64,000 bases of DNA from Oribacterium sp. WCC10 (GTDB lineage: Bacteria > Bacillota > Clostridia > Lachnospirales > Lachnospiraceae). The position numbers and the translations under genes are program-made. The stretch spans positions 26,308 to 90,307 of the forward strand of contig NZ_FOPH01000015.1 of the NCBI RefSeq assembly GCF_900113415.1. Reading direction: 5' to 3'. The notes under the pieces were generated by a model, which did no database searches, was not told where the DNA came from, and was given only the letters and a program-made list of their open reading frames with translations. Shown here in pieces: positions 15,566-23,949 of this stretch (positions are counted from its first letter, which is position 1; every line of letters begins with the position of its first letter).

Positions 15566-17260
15566 ATGGATTACCAGTCAAGATATAACGAATGGTTAGA
15601 TAAGATCGATGATACAGATCCGTTAAAGCAGGATCTTATTTCTATAAAAGATGATGAAACTGAGAAGGAGGATCGTTTTTATCAGGATCTGTCTTTCGGA
15701 ACAGCCGGACTCAGAGGCAAGGTTGGTGCAGGAACGAACCGCATGAACTTTTTTACAGTAGGTAAGGCTACTCAGGGAATTGCGGATTACATCATTGCCC
15801 ACGGTGAAGAAGCTATGAAGAAGGGTGTTGTTATCGCCCATGACCCGAGACATTTCTCAAAGGAGTTTTCAGAGCTTGCGGCAGGAATATTTGCAGCCAA
15901 TGGTATAAAGGCATATACATTTCCTGCTCTTCGTCCGACTCCGGAGCTTGCATTTATGGTCAGCCGTCTCGGAACAATTGCCGGTATAAATATTACCGCT
16001 TCTCATAACCCAAAGGAATATAACGGCTACAAGGCTTACTGGGAGGACGGCTGCCAGGTATCAAGTGAAGTTGCTGACGGTATGCTTGAGAAGATCAATG
16101 CTGTTGACATCTGGACAGGCGTTAAGAAGTCTGATTACACTGAGGGCGTTAAAAGAGGAGCTATCACAGTACTTGGTGAAGAGTATGACAGAGAGTATCT
16201 TGATAAGGTAATAAGCTTAAAGATTCACGATGGTGACGAGCTTGACCTTGATATCCCGTTTGTATACACACCGCTTAACGGATGCGGTTCCATACCTTTC
16301 CGTGAGATGCTTAAGGAGCGTGGATTTAAGAATTGGAAGATAGTTCCCGAGCAGGAGATGCCGGATCCTGACTTCAAGACAGTCGGATATCCGAATCCTG
16401 AAGATCCAAAGGCATTTAAGCTGAGTGAACAGTACGGTCGTGAGTTCGGCGCTGAACTTCTCATGGCTACAGACCCTGATTCAGACAGATTTGCTATTGA
16501 AATCCGTGATGCCGAGGGCAACTACATTCCTCTCAACGGAAACCAGACAGGCTATCTTCTGGTAAATTATATCCTTGAGGGGCATAAGACAGCCGGTACT
16601 CTTCCTAAGAAGGGCGCTATGATCAAGTCTATCGTGACCTCTACTCTCTCGGATATCATCGCTAAAGCTTATGGTGTTGAGATGTTCGAGACACTTACCG
16701 GTTTCAAGAATATCTGCGGAAAGATACCTTATCTCCATGAGAATGGCTATACATATCTTTTTGGTTATGAGGAGTCGGTTGGCTATGCAGCATGCGAGGA
16801 AATCCGTGACAAGGACGGTATTTCAGCCGGAATGCTTGTGGCGGAAGCCGCTGCCTACTATAGAAAGCAGGGAAAGACACTTTGGGATGTGCTTCAGGAG
16901 ATTTACGCAAAGTACGGTTACTTCGCTGAGGATGAACCAAACCTTGTTCTGGAGGGAATCCCGGGTGCACAGCGCATCAAGCGTATGATGAGCTATATCC
17001 GTGAGAACCATCCTGCTGAACTTGCAGGCTCAAAGGTAGTAAAGGTCATCGACTACAAGGACGGATATGAGGATATCCCGGCACAGAATGCCATCAAGTT
17101 CTTCCTGGAGAATGGTTCATGGTTTGCCATCAGACCAAGCGGAACCGAGCCAAAGATCAAGTTCTACATTTACTCAAATCAGGATTCCAGAGAGCAGGCG
17201 CTTGCTGTGAACAGACAGTTGAAGGATGAGATACTTGAAATGATAAATGCGGTTGAATAA
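15566..17260 (+). CDS. Phosphoglucomutase/phosphomannomutase
   Basis: The start is the ATG at 15566, five bases after AGGAGG, giving 564 residues, the usual length of Firmicutes alpha-phosphoglucomutase (PgcA). The four family motifs are present: phosphoserine loop TASHNPKEYNGYK near 145, metal loop DPDSDRFAIE near 305, sugar-specificity loop GYEESVGY near 395, and phosphate-binding RPSGTEPKIKFY near 525. It interconverts glucose 1- and 6-phosphate (or the mannose pair) and so links glycolysis with glycogen and cell-wall sugar synthesis. It is monocistronic, with a large palindrome 18 bases after the stop and a cluster of repeats beyond. The family is certain; glucose versus mannose preference is not. 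Confidence 0.92.
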   Translation: MDYQSRYNEWLDKIDDTDPLKQDLISIKDDETEKEDRFYQDLSFGTAGLRGKVGAGTNRMNFFTVGKATQGIADYIIAHGEEAMKKGVVIAHDPRHFSKEFSELAAGIFAANGIKAYTFPALRPTPELAFMVSRLGTIAGINITASHNPKEYNGYKAYWEDGCQVSSEVADGMLEKINAVDIWTGVKKSDYTEGVKRGAITVLGEEYDREYLDKVISLKIHDGDELDLDIPFVYTPLNGCGSIPFREMLKERGFKNWKIVPEQEMPDPDFKTVGYPNPEDPKAFKLSEQYGREFGAELLMATDPDSDRFAIEIRDAEGNYIPLNGNQTGYLLVNYILEGHKTAGTLPKKGAMIKSIVTSTLSDIIAKAYGVEMFETLTGFKNICGKIPYLHENGYTYLFGYEESVGYAACEEIRDKDGISAGMLVAEAAAYYRKQGKTLWDVLQEIYAKYGYFAEDEPNLVLEGIPGAQRIKRMMSYIRENHPAELAGSKVVKVIDYKDGYEDIPAQNAIKFFLENGSWFAIRPSGTEPKIKFYIYSNQDSREQALAVNRQLKDEILEMINAVE

Positions 17261-17277
17261 TATGACATAAGTGCCAT

Positions 17278-17323
17278 AAGTCTATCTCCCGTTTGTGCTT
17301 GCACAAAAATGGGAGATAGACTT
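17278..17323. repeat. Nested palindrome R3, copy 1
   Basis: Outer arms AAGTCTATCTCCC and GGGAGATAGACTT pair perfectly over 13 bases and enclose the core GTTTGTGCTTGCACAAAAA, itself a hairpin. The same core with a different outer stem occurs at 38028-38068 (reverse strand). No T-run follows, so a canonical terminator is unlikely even though it sits 18 bases past the phosphoglucomutase stop. Confidence 0.55.
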
Positions 17324-17333
17324 CATGACACGC

Positions 17334-17420
17334 CCCACATGGAGCACGTAAGGACGCTTTCTGCGGACTGGGAGTGCGGAATGTGGGAGAATCGTGATAG
17401 CGCTATGCGCGGAACGATTC
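17334..17420. repeat. Two further palindromes in the repeat cluster
   Basis: CCCACAT (17334-17340) pairs with ATGTGGG (17381-17387). GAATCGT (17389-17395) pairs with ACGATTC (17414-17420) around an inner GCGC/GCGC stem. With the neighbouring R3, R2-related and MITE-like units they make the 594-base gap between phosphoglucomutase and hom almost entirely repeat-derived. I see no gene there. Confidence 0.45.
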
Positions 17421-17427
17421 GATGTCG

Positions 17428-17560
17428 ATTTTTGACACTCACTGATGATGCGCAGCACACACATTCGTGTTCGGGCACACTTAAGTGCGAACGGGACGAA
17501 CACTGCAAGCGGGATGTGCTCTCAATTGAGTGAGCCGGCGCCCGCCCTTACAGTTTCTGA
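17428..17560. repeat. R2-related repeat
   Basis: TTTTTGACACTCAC followed by TGATGCGCAGCAC and ACACATTCGTGT is shared in order with the interior of the R2 copy at 4337-4541. The remainder (GGGCACACTTAAGTGCGAACGGG and on) has its own dyad. It is either a diverged family member or a chimera. Confidence 0.4.
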
Positions 17561-17592
17561 ATTGAATTAGTCAGATTGATCAAAACAACTAA

Positions 17593-17711
17593 GGAAACAC
17601 TGATTAAATAAGTGTTTTCTTATAGCCTCCGGAGTATGGCACGGATTTTCAAGGGAAATTGATGCTTTGCATCGAAAATCCTGCCGGGGAAACTCTTTAA
17701 TCAGCGTTTCC
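17593..17711 (+). mobile_element. MITE-like element M1, 119 bp, intact ends
   Basis: It starts GGAAACACTGATTAA and ends TTAATCAGCGTTTCC, terminal inverted repeats with one mismatch over 15 bases. Inside, GGATTTTC and GAAAATCC pair around a GATGC/GCATC hairpin. A partial copy in the same orientation is at 60844-60931 and a diverged inverted copy at 22896-23005. There is no coding capacity. Flanking target duplication is not clear. Confidence 0.65.
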
Positions 17712-17748
17712 TGAGGTAAAGGGAATTTGTGGTATTACCTAAACGAAA

Positions 17749-17777
17749 TTGAAGAGCTTTCAAGCATGTGTTAAAAT
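17749..17777 (+). promoter_or_regulatory. Predicted hom promoter
   Basis: TTGAAG (17749-17754) and TAAAAT (17772-17777) are 17 bases apart, just downstream of the MITE-like element. The predicted start falls at the foot of the hairpin at 17781. Confidence 0.45.
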
Positions 17778-17780
17778 TAT

Positions 17781-17817
17781 ATGAGTGGCATCTGTATGCC
17801 ACTCATATTCTTTTTTA
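17781..17817 (+). terminator. Hairpin with T-run in the hom leader
   Basis: ATGAGTGGCAT and ATGCCACTCAT pair perfectly around four bases, followed by ATTCTTTTTTATT. It has the form of an intrinsic terminator but lies only about 40 bases before the hom start and right after a predicted promoter. It either stops read-through from upstream or attenuates hom. Confidence 0.6.
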
Positions 17818-17854
17818 TTCTATCTATCCATATGGTAAAGAAATCGGAGAAATC

Positions 17855-19147
17855 ATGAAAAAGATCAACATCGGAATGCTTGGCATCGGAAATATAGGAA
17901 AGGGAACATATCAGACTCTTGAGATGAGCCGTTCAAAGATAGAACAGTCTACAGGTATGTCTCTTGAGATCGTAAAGATCCTGAATCGTCACCCTGAGAT
18001 TGACAGGGGTATCGATATCCCAAAGGAAAAGTACGTAACAGACGCGTATGATATCATCAATGACCCGGATATAGACATAGTTGTGGAGCTTATCGGCGGT
18101 ATCGAGCCGGCCACTACATTTATGGCAGATGCATTGAAGGCCGGAAAGCACGTGGTTACTGCCAACAAGGCGGCTATCGCAGCCAACGGACAGATGCTCC
18201 AGGATCTTGCTTACAAGAATCAGCTGATGCTTCGTTTTGAAGCAAGCGTTGCGGGAGGAATTCCTATCCTCAATGCTATCTCCAGTGCTCTTATCTCCAA
18301 TGAGTTCAGTCAGGTACAGGGTATTCTGAACGGCACAACCAACTACATACTTACAAAGATGGCTGAAAACGGAACACCATATGAGGAGGTTCTGAAGGAA
18401 GCACAGGCCAAGGGATTTGCAGAGGCTGATCCTACAGCTGATGTTGAAGGAATCGATGCAGCAAACAAGCTGTCCATTCTTATATCTCTTCTGTTTGGTA
18501 TAGGCATCAAGCCTGCAGATATTCCTACAAAGGGTATCACCACCGTGACCAGTGAGGATATCGCATTTGCAAAGGAGTTTGGTTACAAGATAAAGCTTCT
18601 TGCCACCGCTCATAACGAGGAAGGAAAGGTCACCTGCAATGTAGAGCCAACGCTCGTTTCAGAGAATCATCCTCTTGCCAATGTTAATAACGAGTTCAAT
18701 GCCGTATATATCACAGGCAATGCTGTTGACAATCTTATGTTCTACGGCCGCGGAGCCGGTCCGCTCCCTACAGGAAGTGCGGTTATCGGTGATGTGGTAA
18801 GTGTTGCGAGAAAGATTGAAAAAGGTGCCGCTTACGATCTGCTTCCTCATCTCAGATATGATGCGAATCTTGAGTTCGCCGGTGAAGGAGCACATCAGTA
18901 CTATATCCGCTGCCATGCTGTGGATCATCCGGGAGTTCTCGGTCAGATCGCTTCTACCCTCGGTGTTTACGGTATCGGTATCAAGACCATGATGCAGCGA
19001 GCCGGTGACAATTCAGGCGGAACAGTTCCGATGATCTTCATTGTTTACGATATCGACAAGAGTATTCTAAGTACTGCACTTAAGGTTCTCGTTGAGAACA
19101 GATCAGTTTCTTCTGTTGACAATGTTTTAAGAGTTTTGAAATCCTGA
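17855..19147 (+). CDS. hom: Homoserine dehydrogenase
   Basis: The 430-residue protein reduces aspartate semialdehyde to homoserine, the branch point to threonine and methionine. The start is the ATG at 17855 behind GGAGA; the longer frame from 17768 runs through the leader hairpin and is rejected. An NAD(P) fold opens the protein (NIGMLGIGNIGKG, residues 4-16). The catalytic region has TANKAAIAANG, LNGTTNYIL and the GFAEADPTADVEGIDAANKL block. Residues about 350-430 form an ACT domain (RCHAVDHPGVLGQIASTLG), typical of threonine feedback control. It is monocistronic between a leader hairpin and a shared terminator. Confidence 0.95.
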   Translation: MKKINIGMLGIGNIGKGTYQTLEMSRSKIEQSTGMSLEIVKILNRHPEIDRGIDIPKEKYVTDAYDIINDPDIDIVVELIGGIEPATTFMADALKAGKHVVTANKAAIAANGQMLQDLAYKNQLMLRFEASVAGGIPILNAISSALISNEFSQVQGILNGTTNYILTKMAENGTPYEEVLKEAQAKGFAEADPTADVEGIDAANKLSILISLLFGIGIKPADIPTKGITTVTSEDIAFAKEFGYKIKLLATAHNEEGKVTCNVEPTLVSENHPLANVNNEFNAVYITGNAVDNLMFYGRGAGPLPTGSAVIGDVVSVARKIEKGAAYDLLPHLRYDANLEFAGEGAHQYYIRCHAVDHPGVLGQIASTLGVYGIGIKTMMQRAGDNSGGTVPMIFIVYDIDKSILSTALKVLVENRSVSSVDNVLRVLKS

Positions 19148-19150
19148 GAA

Positions 19151-19180
19151 AAGAACCATCCGCGAATGCGGATGGTTCTT
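19151..19180. terminator. Bidirectional terminator between hom and the EAL gene
   Basis: AAGAACCATCCGC and GCGGATGGTTCTT pair perfectly over 13 bases around GAAT, with TTTTT on the plus side and a T-rich stretch on the minus side. It ends both convergent genes. Confidence 0.85.
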
Positions 19181-19181
19181 T

Positions 19182-22100
19182 TTAATACTCTTCCAGCCTT
19201 TTCTTTTTCATTCTGGTGTATGCCAGATTCACCACATCCTGTACAGTGGCCGCTTCAGAAGCTCTGGCGATTCCATAATCTGCATGAACAGAACATTTAA
19301 TGCCATTAAGTAAAGTTATGGCATGAATTTCCGCTTCTGCTCTCTGTACCAGATCTACCATATCATTGAAGCTGGTGGTGGCTTTACAGATGGAGAACTG
19401 TCCTCCGCTGGTTCTCGCCAGTATGAAACTGTCCTTGAATGTTGCTCTCAGTATATCTGCAACTCTGAGCAGAAGTTCCTGAGAAGCGGTATCGCCATAA
19501 TCCTCCTGTATATCTGTATATTCCGCTACGTCAAGAACCACGTGCATATAGTTTATGCGATTCTTCCGGTAATTATCGTTAAGTTCAAGCGATGCGATCA
19601 TCAGTCCTCTTCCGTCCATGAGTCCGGTGACAGGATCCACGAGGTTAAGATTTCCCGAAGTATTACTCTTCGACTGCATCTCTTCCATATCTAAAAACGA
19701 TCCCATGATTCCATATATCTTTCCCCTGTGATATAGAGGATATTTAGTCATGGCGATACGATGAACCACGCCCTTAACGATAGTCTGTCTGATGGCCTCA
19801 TGCACAGATTCCCCTTTATTTAGTATGGACATATCTGTTTTTCTGGAAATGCTGCTGTCCACATGCCATCCGATCTCCTCATTGGTTTTGCCGATGATCT
19901 GATCCGGAGTCATACAGTAATAATCGTAAAATGCCTTGCTGGCACCAAGAAATCTGAAGTTTCTATCCTTCCAGAAGAACTTGACGTCACTCTTGTTGAT
20001 CAGGATATCCCAAATGTTTCCGGAAACGTCCAACTCCTGCTCGTCATTTCTGTAATTGTGCCGAACAAGCCTTTCCACGATGGCCATGGCAGAAGGATCG
20101 TTGATTATGGCCGGCTTGCTGCTGACCAAGAGCTTGTGAGCATTGGAGCCACGGAAGGATGTAACGGTGAATTCGGTCCATTCGTAGCTTCCGTCTATCT
20201 GACGCATGCGGAATAATGCCGAGAAATTGCCTCGCTGGTTCACCTTTAGAGAGTCTTGTACATTTTGGGATGATACAAACTGTTTCCATCTCTCCTGTTC
20301 TGTAGGATGAATGTACTGAAGAACATGTTCAGAATAATACTTCTCTGCATCATCAATAACATCCCCTACTTTTTCTGAAGGAATGTTGCTTGCGATAATA
20401 CTTCCTTTATGTTCATTGATGTCAACATAATGAATACTGTCATAATTGAACATGATCTTCCTTGCTATGATATCAAGCTCAGAAGTATGGCTTCTGTCAT
20501 GATCGTATACAAGGTTATCCATGGAAGTATAGAGAATATAGCTTTCATTACTATCGGCTATGATCTTGAAGGAAAGCTTGTAATAGTTGTTATTGGCAAG
20601 GAAAGTCATATATTGTCCGGAATTAAGTTTTTTGGCCTTGAACGCCAGATCTCTGCATTTCCGTCCTTTTGGACTCTCCGGCATATTCATGTCAGCCTCT
20701 ATTGCTTCAAGATCTTTGTAACCGGCTGTAAGAAGAGTTCTGTTGAACTCCTCATTGCTGAAAAGTCCCTTAAATGTGTTGCCGTCAAACAGGAACAGTG
20801 CTGCCGGTGTATCTACTATTACATTTGTAAGACCGGCCTTATCATACATGATAGAGTAGTTGCGGGCTTCCCACTTCATGCTTCTGCTCTGAAGGAGGCT
20901 TAACATCTCTATGTGATGCATGGCTTTTCCGAAATACAGTCCCTGAATCTTTTCACAGCCAACACTCTTCAGAAACTCCAAGTGTTCTTCGGTTTCTACC
21001 CCTTCTGCCAATGTATGCATTCCTAGTTTTTTGGCCATCTCAATGATCATGGATACGATGGTTTTGGCTCTGTCATTGAAATGCTGGAAGAAATCCAGAT
21101 CTATCTTTATCTCGTCAAAAAAGAAATCCTTGAGGAAATTAAGAGACGAGTATCCGCTTCCGAAATCATCCATGATCACGGAAAAACCTTCATCGTGGAA
21201 CCGGCTGATGGCTGTACTGATGGCACCATCATCAGAAACTATGGAAGATTCAGTGATCTCAATGCTGATGAGATTTTTTCTGATGCCGTACCTGTTCACC
21301 ACTTCGGACACAACCTTCACAGGATCATTGATGACGAAATCTGTTCTTGAGAAATTGACGGAAATGGGAACTACCGGCAGGTTCTCATCCTGACGTTTCC
21401 TGAGTATTTCCGCCACCTTTGTGATCATGTAGTTGTCAAGTTTATAGGATATCCTGTTCTGTTCAAGAAGGTAAATGTAATCCCCCGGGGTCATCAGTCC
21501 GTAACGGGGATCTTTCCAACGTGAAAGAGCTTCGAAACCGCAGAGTTCCCCTGTCAGAGTACGTACAACGGGTTGAAGATATACCTGTATCCACTCCTCT
21601 TCTATGGCCTGATCAAGGTGTTTTATGATATAGTCCTTTTTTGTGTTTTCATCTGCAAGTTTTTCATCGAACCACACAAAACCGGAATTATAGTTACTAC
21701 GTAAAGTATCACAGGCCATACGTGCTCTGTCACAGGCGATGTCCACGGAAGTGGAGTCATTAACAGAACAGATACCCATACGTACGGGCAGAGTATGACC
21801 GTTGTTTATGTTCTGTATCTGCTTGATGATTCCGTCAAGCTCGATCTCAATGCCTACAGCTCTGGTGAAAACATAATACCTGTCTTCACCGAAACGGGAA
21901 CAATGCTCATTTCCGAAATGCTGTTTCAAAATGTCAGCAATCTCGCAAAGAAGCCTGTCGCCCTCTTCCTGACCGTAGCTGCTGTTGAATCCCTTCATAT
22001 CCTTGAGATCAAGCGTAATAATAACAGCCTGGTCGTATCTTTTAAGAAGATCAGGTATGTCATTACCTGCTTTTTCCAAAAAAGAACTACGACAAAGGAG

Positions 22101-22199
22101 CCCGGTGAGAGTATCGTACTCCAACCGAACCGGCATATTGAATCTATCCAAAGTTTTATCTATATCATCAAGCTCAGTTATATTTACTGATTCATTCAT
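19182..22199 (-). CDS. GGDEF-EAL-PAS-GGDEF cyclic-di-GMP signalling protein
   Basis: The likely start is the ATG at 22199 (1005 residues); the frame extends upstream only through a TTG. Domains in order: a GGDEF fold at about 30-165 whose signature is degraded (RFGEDRYYVF), an EAL phosphodiesterase domain at about 185-435 with FEALSRW, IEITES and DDFGSGYSSL all intact, a middle region of about 270 residues with PAS-like strands, a clear PAS domain at about 720-830 (FLGASKAFYDYYCMTPDQIIG), and a C-terminal second degraded GGDEF (RTSGGQFSICK). It should hydrolyse c-di-GMP; neither GGDEF looks able to make it, so they may bind GTP or regulate. No membrane segments are seen, so it is probably cytosolic. 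Monocistronic. Confidence 0.9.
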   Translation of the reverse strand: MNESVNITELDDIDKTLDRFNMPVRLEYDTLTGLLCRSSFLEKAGNDIPDLLKRYDQAVIITLDLKDMKGFNSSYGQEEGDRLLCEIADILKQHFGNEHCSRFGEDRYYVFTRAVGIEIELDGIIKQIQNINNGHTLPVRMGICSVNDSTSVDIACDRARMACDTLRSNYNSGFVWFDEKLADENTKKDYIIKHLDQAIEEEWIQVYLQPVVRTLTGELCGFEALSRWKDPRYGLMTPGDYIYLLEQNRISYKLDNYMITKVAEILRKRQDENLPVVPISVNFSRTDFVINDPVKVVSEVVNRYGIRKNLISIEITESSIVSDDGAISTAISRFHDEGFSVIMDDFGSGYSSLNFLKDFFFDEIKIDLDFFQHFNDRAKTIVSMIIEMAKKLGMHTLAEGVETEEHLEFLKSVGCEKIQGLYFGKAMHHIEMLSLLQSRSMKWEARNYSIMYDKAGLTNVIVDTPAALFLFDGNTFKGLFSNEEFNRTLLTAGYKDLEAIEADMNMPESPKGRKCRDLAFKAKKLNSGQYMTFLANNNYYKLSFKIIADSNESYILYTSMDNLVYDHDRSHTSELDIIARKIMFNYDSIHYVDINEHKGSIIASNIPSEKVGDVIDDAEKYYSEHVLQYIHPTEQERWKQFVSSQNVQDSLKVNQRGNFSALFRMRQIDGSYEWTEFTVTSFRGSNAHKLLVSSKPAIINDPSAMAIVERLVRHNYRNDEQELDVSGNIWDILINKSDVKFFWKDRNFRFLGASKAFYDYYCMTPDQIIGKTNEEIGWHVDSSISRKTDMSILNKGESVHEAIRQTIVKGVVHRIAMTKYPLYHRGKIYGIMGSFLDMEEMQSKSNTSGNLNLVDPVTGLMDGRGLMIASLELNDNYRKNRINYMHVVLDVAEYTDIQEDYGDTASQELLLRVADILRATFKDSFILARTSGGQFSICKATTSFNDMVDLVQRAEAEIHAITLLNGIKCSVHADYGIARASEAATVQDVVNLAYTRMKKKRLEEY

Positions 22200-22589
22200 A
22201 TCTTGATTATGTGCTCCTGAAAAAACTAAAATTATCAACGAGCGTTAAAGTAACAGATGTTCCAAAGTATTAAAAATCACACTTTTATTTAGGACACACC
22301 TATCCTTTTTTAATCTATCAAATGAATCATCACAAAAGTGTCACAAAAAATAATTCTTCTATAACCGGAAAGCATAAGACACATTCGTAAAAGCAATACC
22401 CGGAATGGCGCCTTTTCATGCTGTTTGTGACAGTACTGTGATGAAAACTCTGCTAGGATGAAGGAACAAAATTCTTTTTACGATTAAAGGATAGTAAAAC
22501 GCGGTTTTGCCGGTGATATTGCCGGAAAACGGCATGTAGATTCAGTACTTTCCGAATGATATATATAATCATATCGGAAGGTTATCAGA

Positions 22590-22763
22590 ATGGGGGTCAG
22601 ACATATGACGAATTTCAATATGATACAGGATATATTTGTAAGTGTTTTTCCTTTGATTTCAGTTGCATTATTGGGCGCATTGGTGACAGGGATTATCAGA
22701 AAGACAAAAGAACCTGAAGCAAAACCGGTTAAGGTCAGGGTAAGAAAAGAATACAGAGACTGA
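22590..22763 (+). CDS. Small membrane peptide, 57 residues
   Basis: This short frame starts at an ATG at 22590, eight bases after GGAAGG; a second in-frame ATG at 22605 is also possible. It has one hydrophobic helix (IFVSVFPLISVALLGALV) followed by a basic tail (RKTKEP, KVRVRKEYRD), the shape of a single-span small membrane protein with the tail inside. A TATAAT-like -10 lies just upstream near 22565 and a bidirectional terminator follows at 22830. I know no family for it. The 390 bases upstream, back to the EAL gene start, hold AT-rich promoter-like sequence and a GCCGG-containing dyad near 22500-22550, with no other gene. Confidence 0.5.
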   Translation: MGVRHMTNFNMIQDIFVSVFPLISVALLGALVTGIIRKTKEPEAKPVKVRVRKEYRD

Positions 22764-22829
22764 TTTAGAATTACGTGGAAGTACTTTGGAAACAGTTTTC
22801 CACATAAGTTCATTTACTCTTCAAAAAAA

Positions 22830-22870
22830 TCCGGGAGATGAAACAAGTTGTTCATCTTCCGGAGTTTTAT
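22830..22870. terminator. Bidirectional terminator
   Basis: CCGGGAGATGAA and TTCATCTTCCGG pair around an eight-base loop, with TTTTATTTT on the plus side and seven A residues (T on the minus strand) on the other. It can end the small plus-strand gene and the cysK-cysE transcript. Confidence 0.75.
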
Positions 22871-22895
22871 TTTGCTGATTACTTGTTATCCGGTG

Positions 22896-23005
22896 TACCG
22901 GGTATACGCTGATTAAAGCGTTTCTTGCCTGAAATTCGATATCCTGCAACAATTTCCCCTGAAAAAATGTACTCCGACGTAAAAGCACTGAGAAGTGTTT
23001 ATATA
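22896..23005 (-). mobile_element. MITE-like element M3, diverged copy
   Basis: Aligned with the reverse complement of the element at 17593-17711, the order CGCTGATTAAAG, GTTTC, TTCGAT, CAATTTCCC, TGAAAA, ACTCCG and GTGTTTAT is kept with many substitutions. It lies directly past the cysE stop. Confidence 0.45.
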
Positions 23006-23019
23006 TTTCTATGTACGCC

Positions 23020-23865
23020 TTAAATACCTGCTCCACATTCGCCGAAGAACTGCTCTGCTTCCGGCGTGTCAGGAGAATAAAGGATACGACTTCCTGCGGG
23101 CACAGAGCTGACGATCCAGGTACTTGCACCGATGACGGAATTATCACCGATGTAGGTATTACCGCCAAGTATGGTGGCATTGGCATAGATGACTACATTG
23201 TTGCCGATGTTAGGATGACGTTTGATATCCTTGACAGGATTGCCGTTTTCATCCACCTCAAAGCTCTTTGCACCGAGAGTTACTCCCTGATAGAGTTTAA
23301 CATGATTTCCGATAACCGTCGTTTCGCCTACTACGATACCTGTTGCATGATCAATGAAGAAATGCTCTCCGATCTTTGCACCAGGGTGAATATCAACACC
23401 GGTCTTTTCATGGGCAAATTCCGTCATCATACGTGGAATAAGCGGAACATGCATGTCATAAAGAATGTGAGCAATTCGATATATCGCTATAGCTTTGAAA
23501 CCGGGGTAGCAGAGAACTATCTCTTCACGGTTTTTGGCAGCCGGGTCACCGGCGTAAAATGATTCGATATCTGTGAAAAGTATCTTTTTAACCTCTGGGA
23601 TACTTGTCATAAATGTTTCTGTAAGCTGTTCAGGGTCAATACCCTGAGTCATATTTCCCGTGGCCTTAAAGGCTATCTTTATCTGAGATTCAAGTCTCCT
23701 GGCAATGGATTTTAGATTGGTTGATTCCTTGGTATAAAATCCCCCCGGAAACATCAGTGAAAGAATATCCATAACTATGGATCGTACTTCCCTTATCTCA
23801 GGAACTTTTGTTTTGAAGGTACCTACAGTATCTATTTCTTGCTGCAACTTTGCTAAATTTATCAT
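23020..23865 (-). CDS. cysE: Serine O-acetyltransferase
   Basis: The 281-residue enzyme acetylates L-serine with acetyl-CoA to give O-acetylserine, the substrate of CysK directly upstream. An alpha-helical N-terminal domain (about 1-165) is followed by left-handed beta-helix hexapeptide repeats with the family hallmark HPGAKIGEHFFIDHATGIVVGE (split here by residue 200) and VKLYQGVTLGAKSF. The catalytic His and Asp of the acetyltransferase are in that block. The protein ends AGSRILYSPDTPEAEQFF plus a short tail; it does not end in the Ile that closes many CysE C-termini through a longer tail, although its last residue is Ile. It follows cysK by 84 bases and should share its leader control. Confidence 0.92.
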   Translation of the reverse strand: MINLAKLQQEIDTVGTFKTKVPEIREVRSIVMDILSLMFPGGFYTKESTNLKSIARRLESQIKIAFKATGNMTQGIDPEQLTETFMTSIPEVKKILFTDIESFYAGDPAAKNREEIVLCYPGFKAIAIYRIAHILYDMHVPLIPRMMTEFAHEKTGVDIHPGAKIGEHFFIDHATGIVVGETTVIGNHVKLYQGVTLGAKSFEVDENGNPVKDIKRHPNIGNNVVIYANATILGGNTYIGDNSVIGASTWIVSSVPAGSRILYSPDTPEAEQFFGECGAGI

Positions 23866-23949
23866 CTTACATCCCTATAAATGAAAACAATCTCTGTGAA
23901 CAGTTACGCGTTCCATTATAGCATCAAGTTAGATGATACATCAAATCAC

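Noticed and set aside
17768..17854. Longer N-terminus of homoserine dehydrogenase
   Set aside because: The extra codons run through a terminator-like hairpin, and the ATG at 17855 has the ribosome site and matches the family start.
22240..22600. c-di-GMP riboswitch near the EAL gene
   Set aside because: The GCCGG dyad near 22500 lacks the conserved GEMM core and tetraloop receptor.
22484..22813. 109-codon minus-strand frame
   Set aside because: It is antisense to the small membrane peptide gene and overlaps a terminator region; no start signal.
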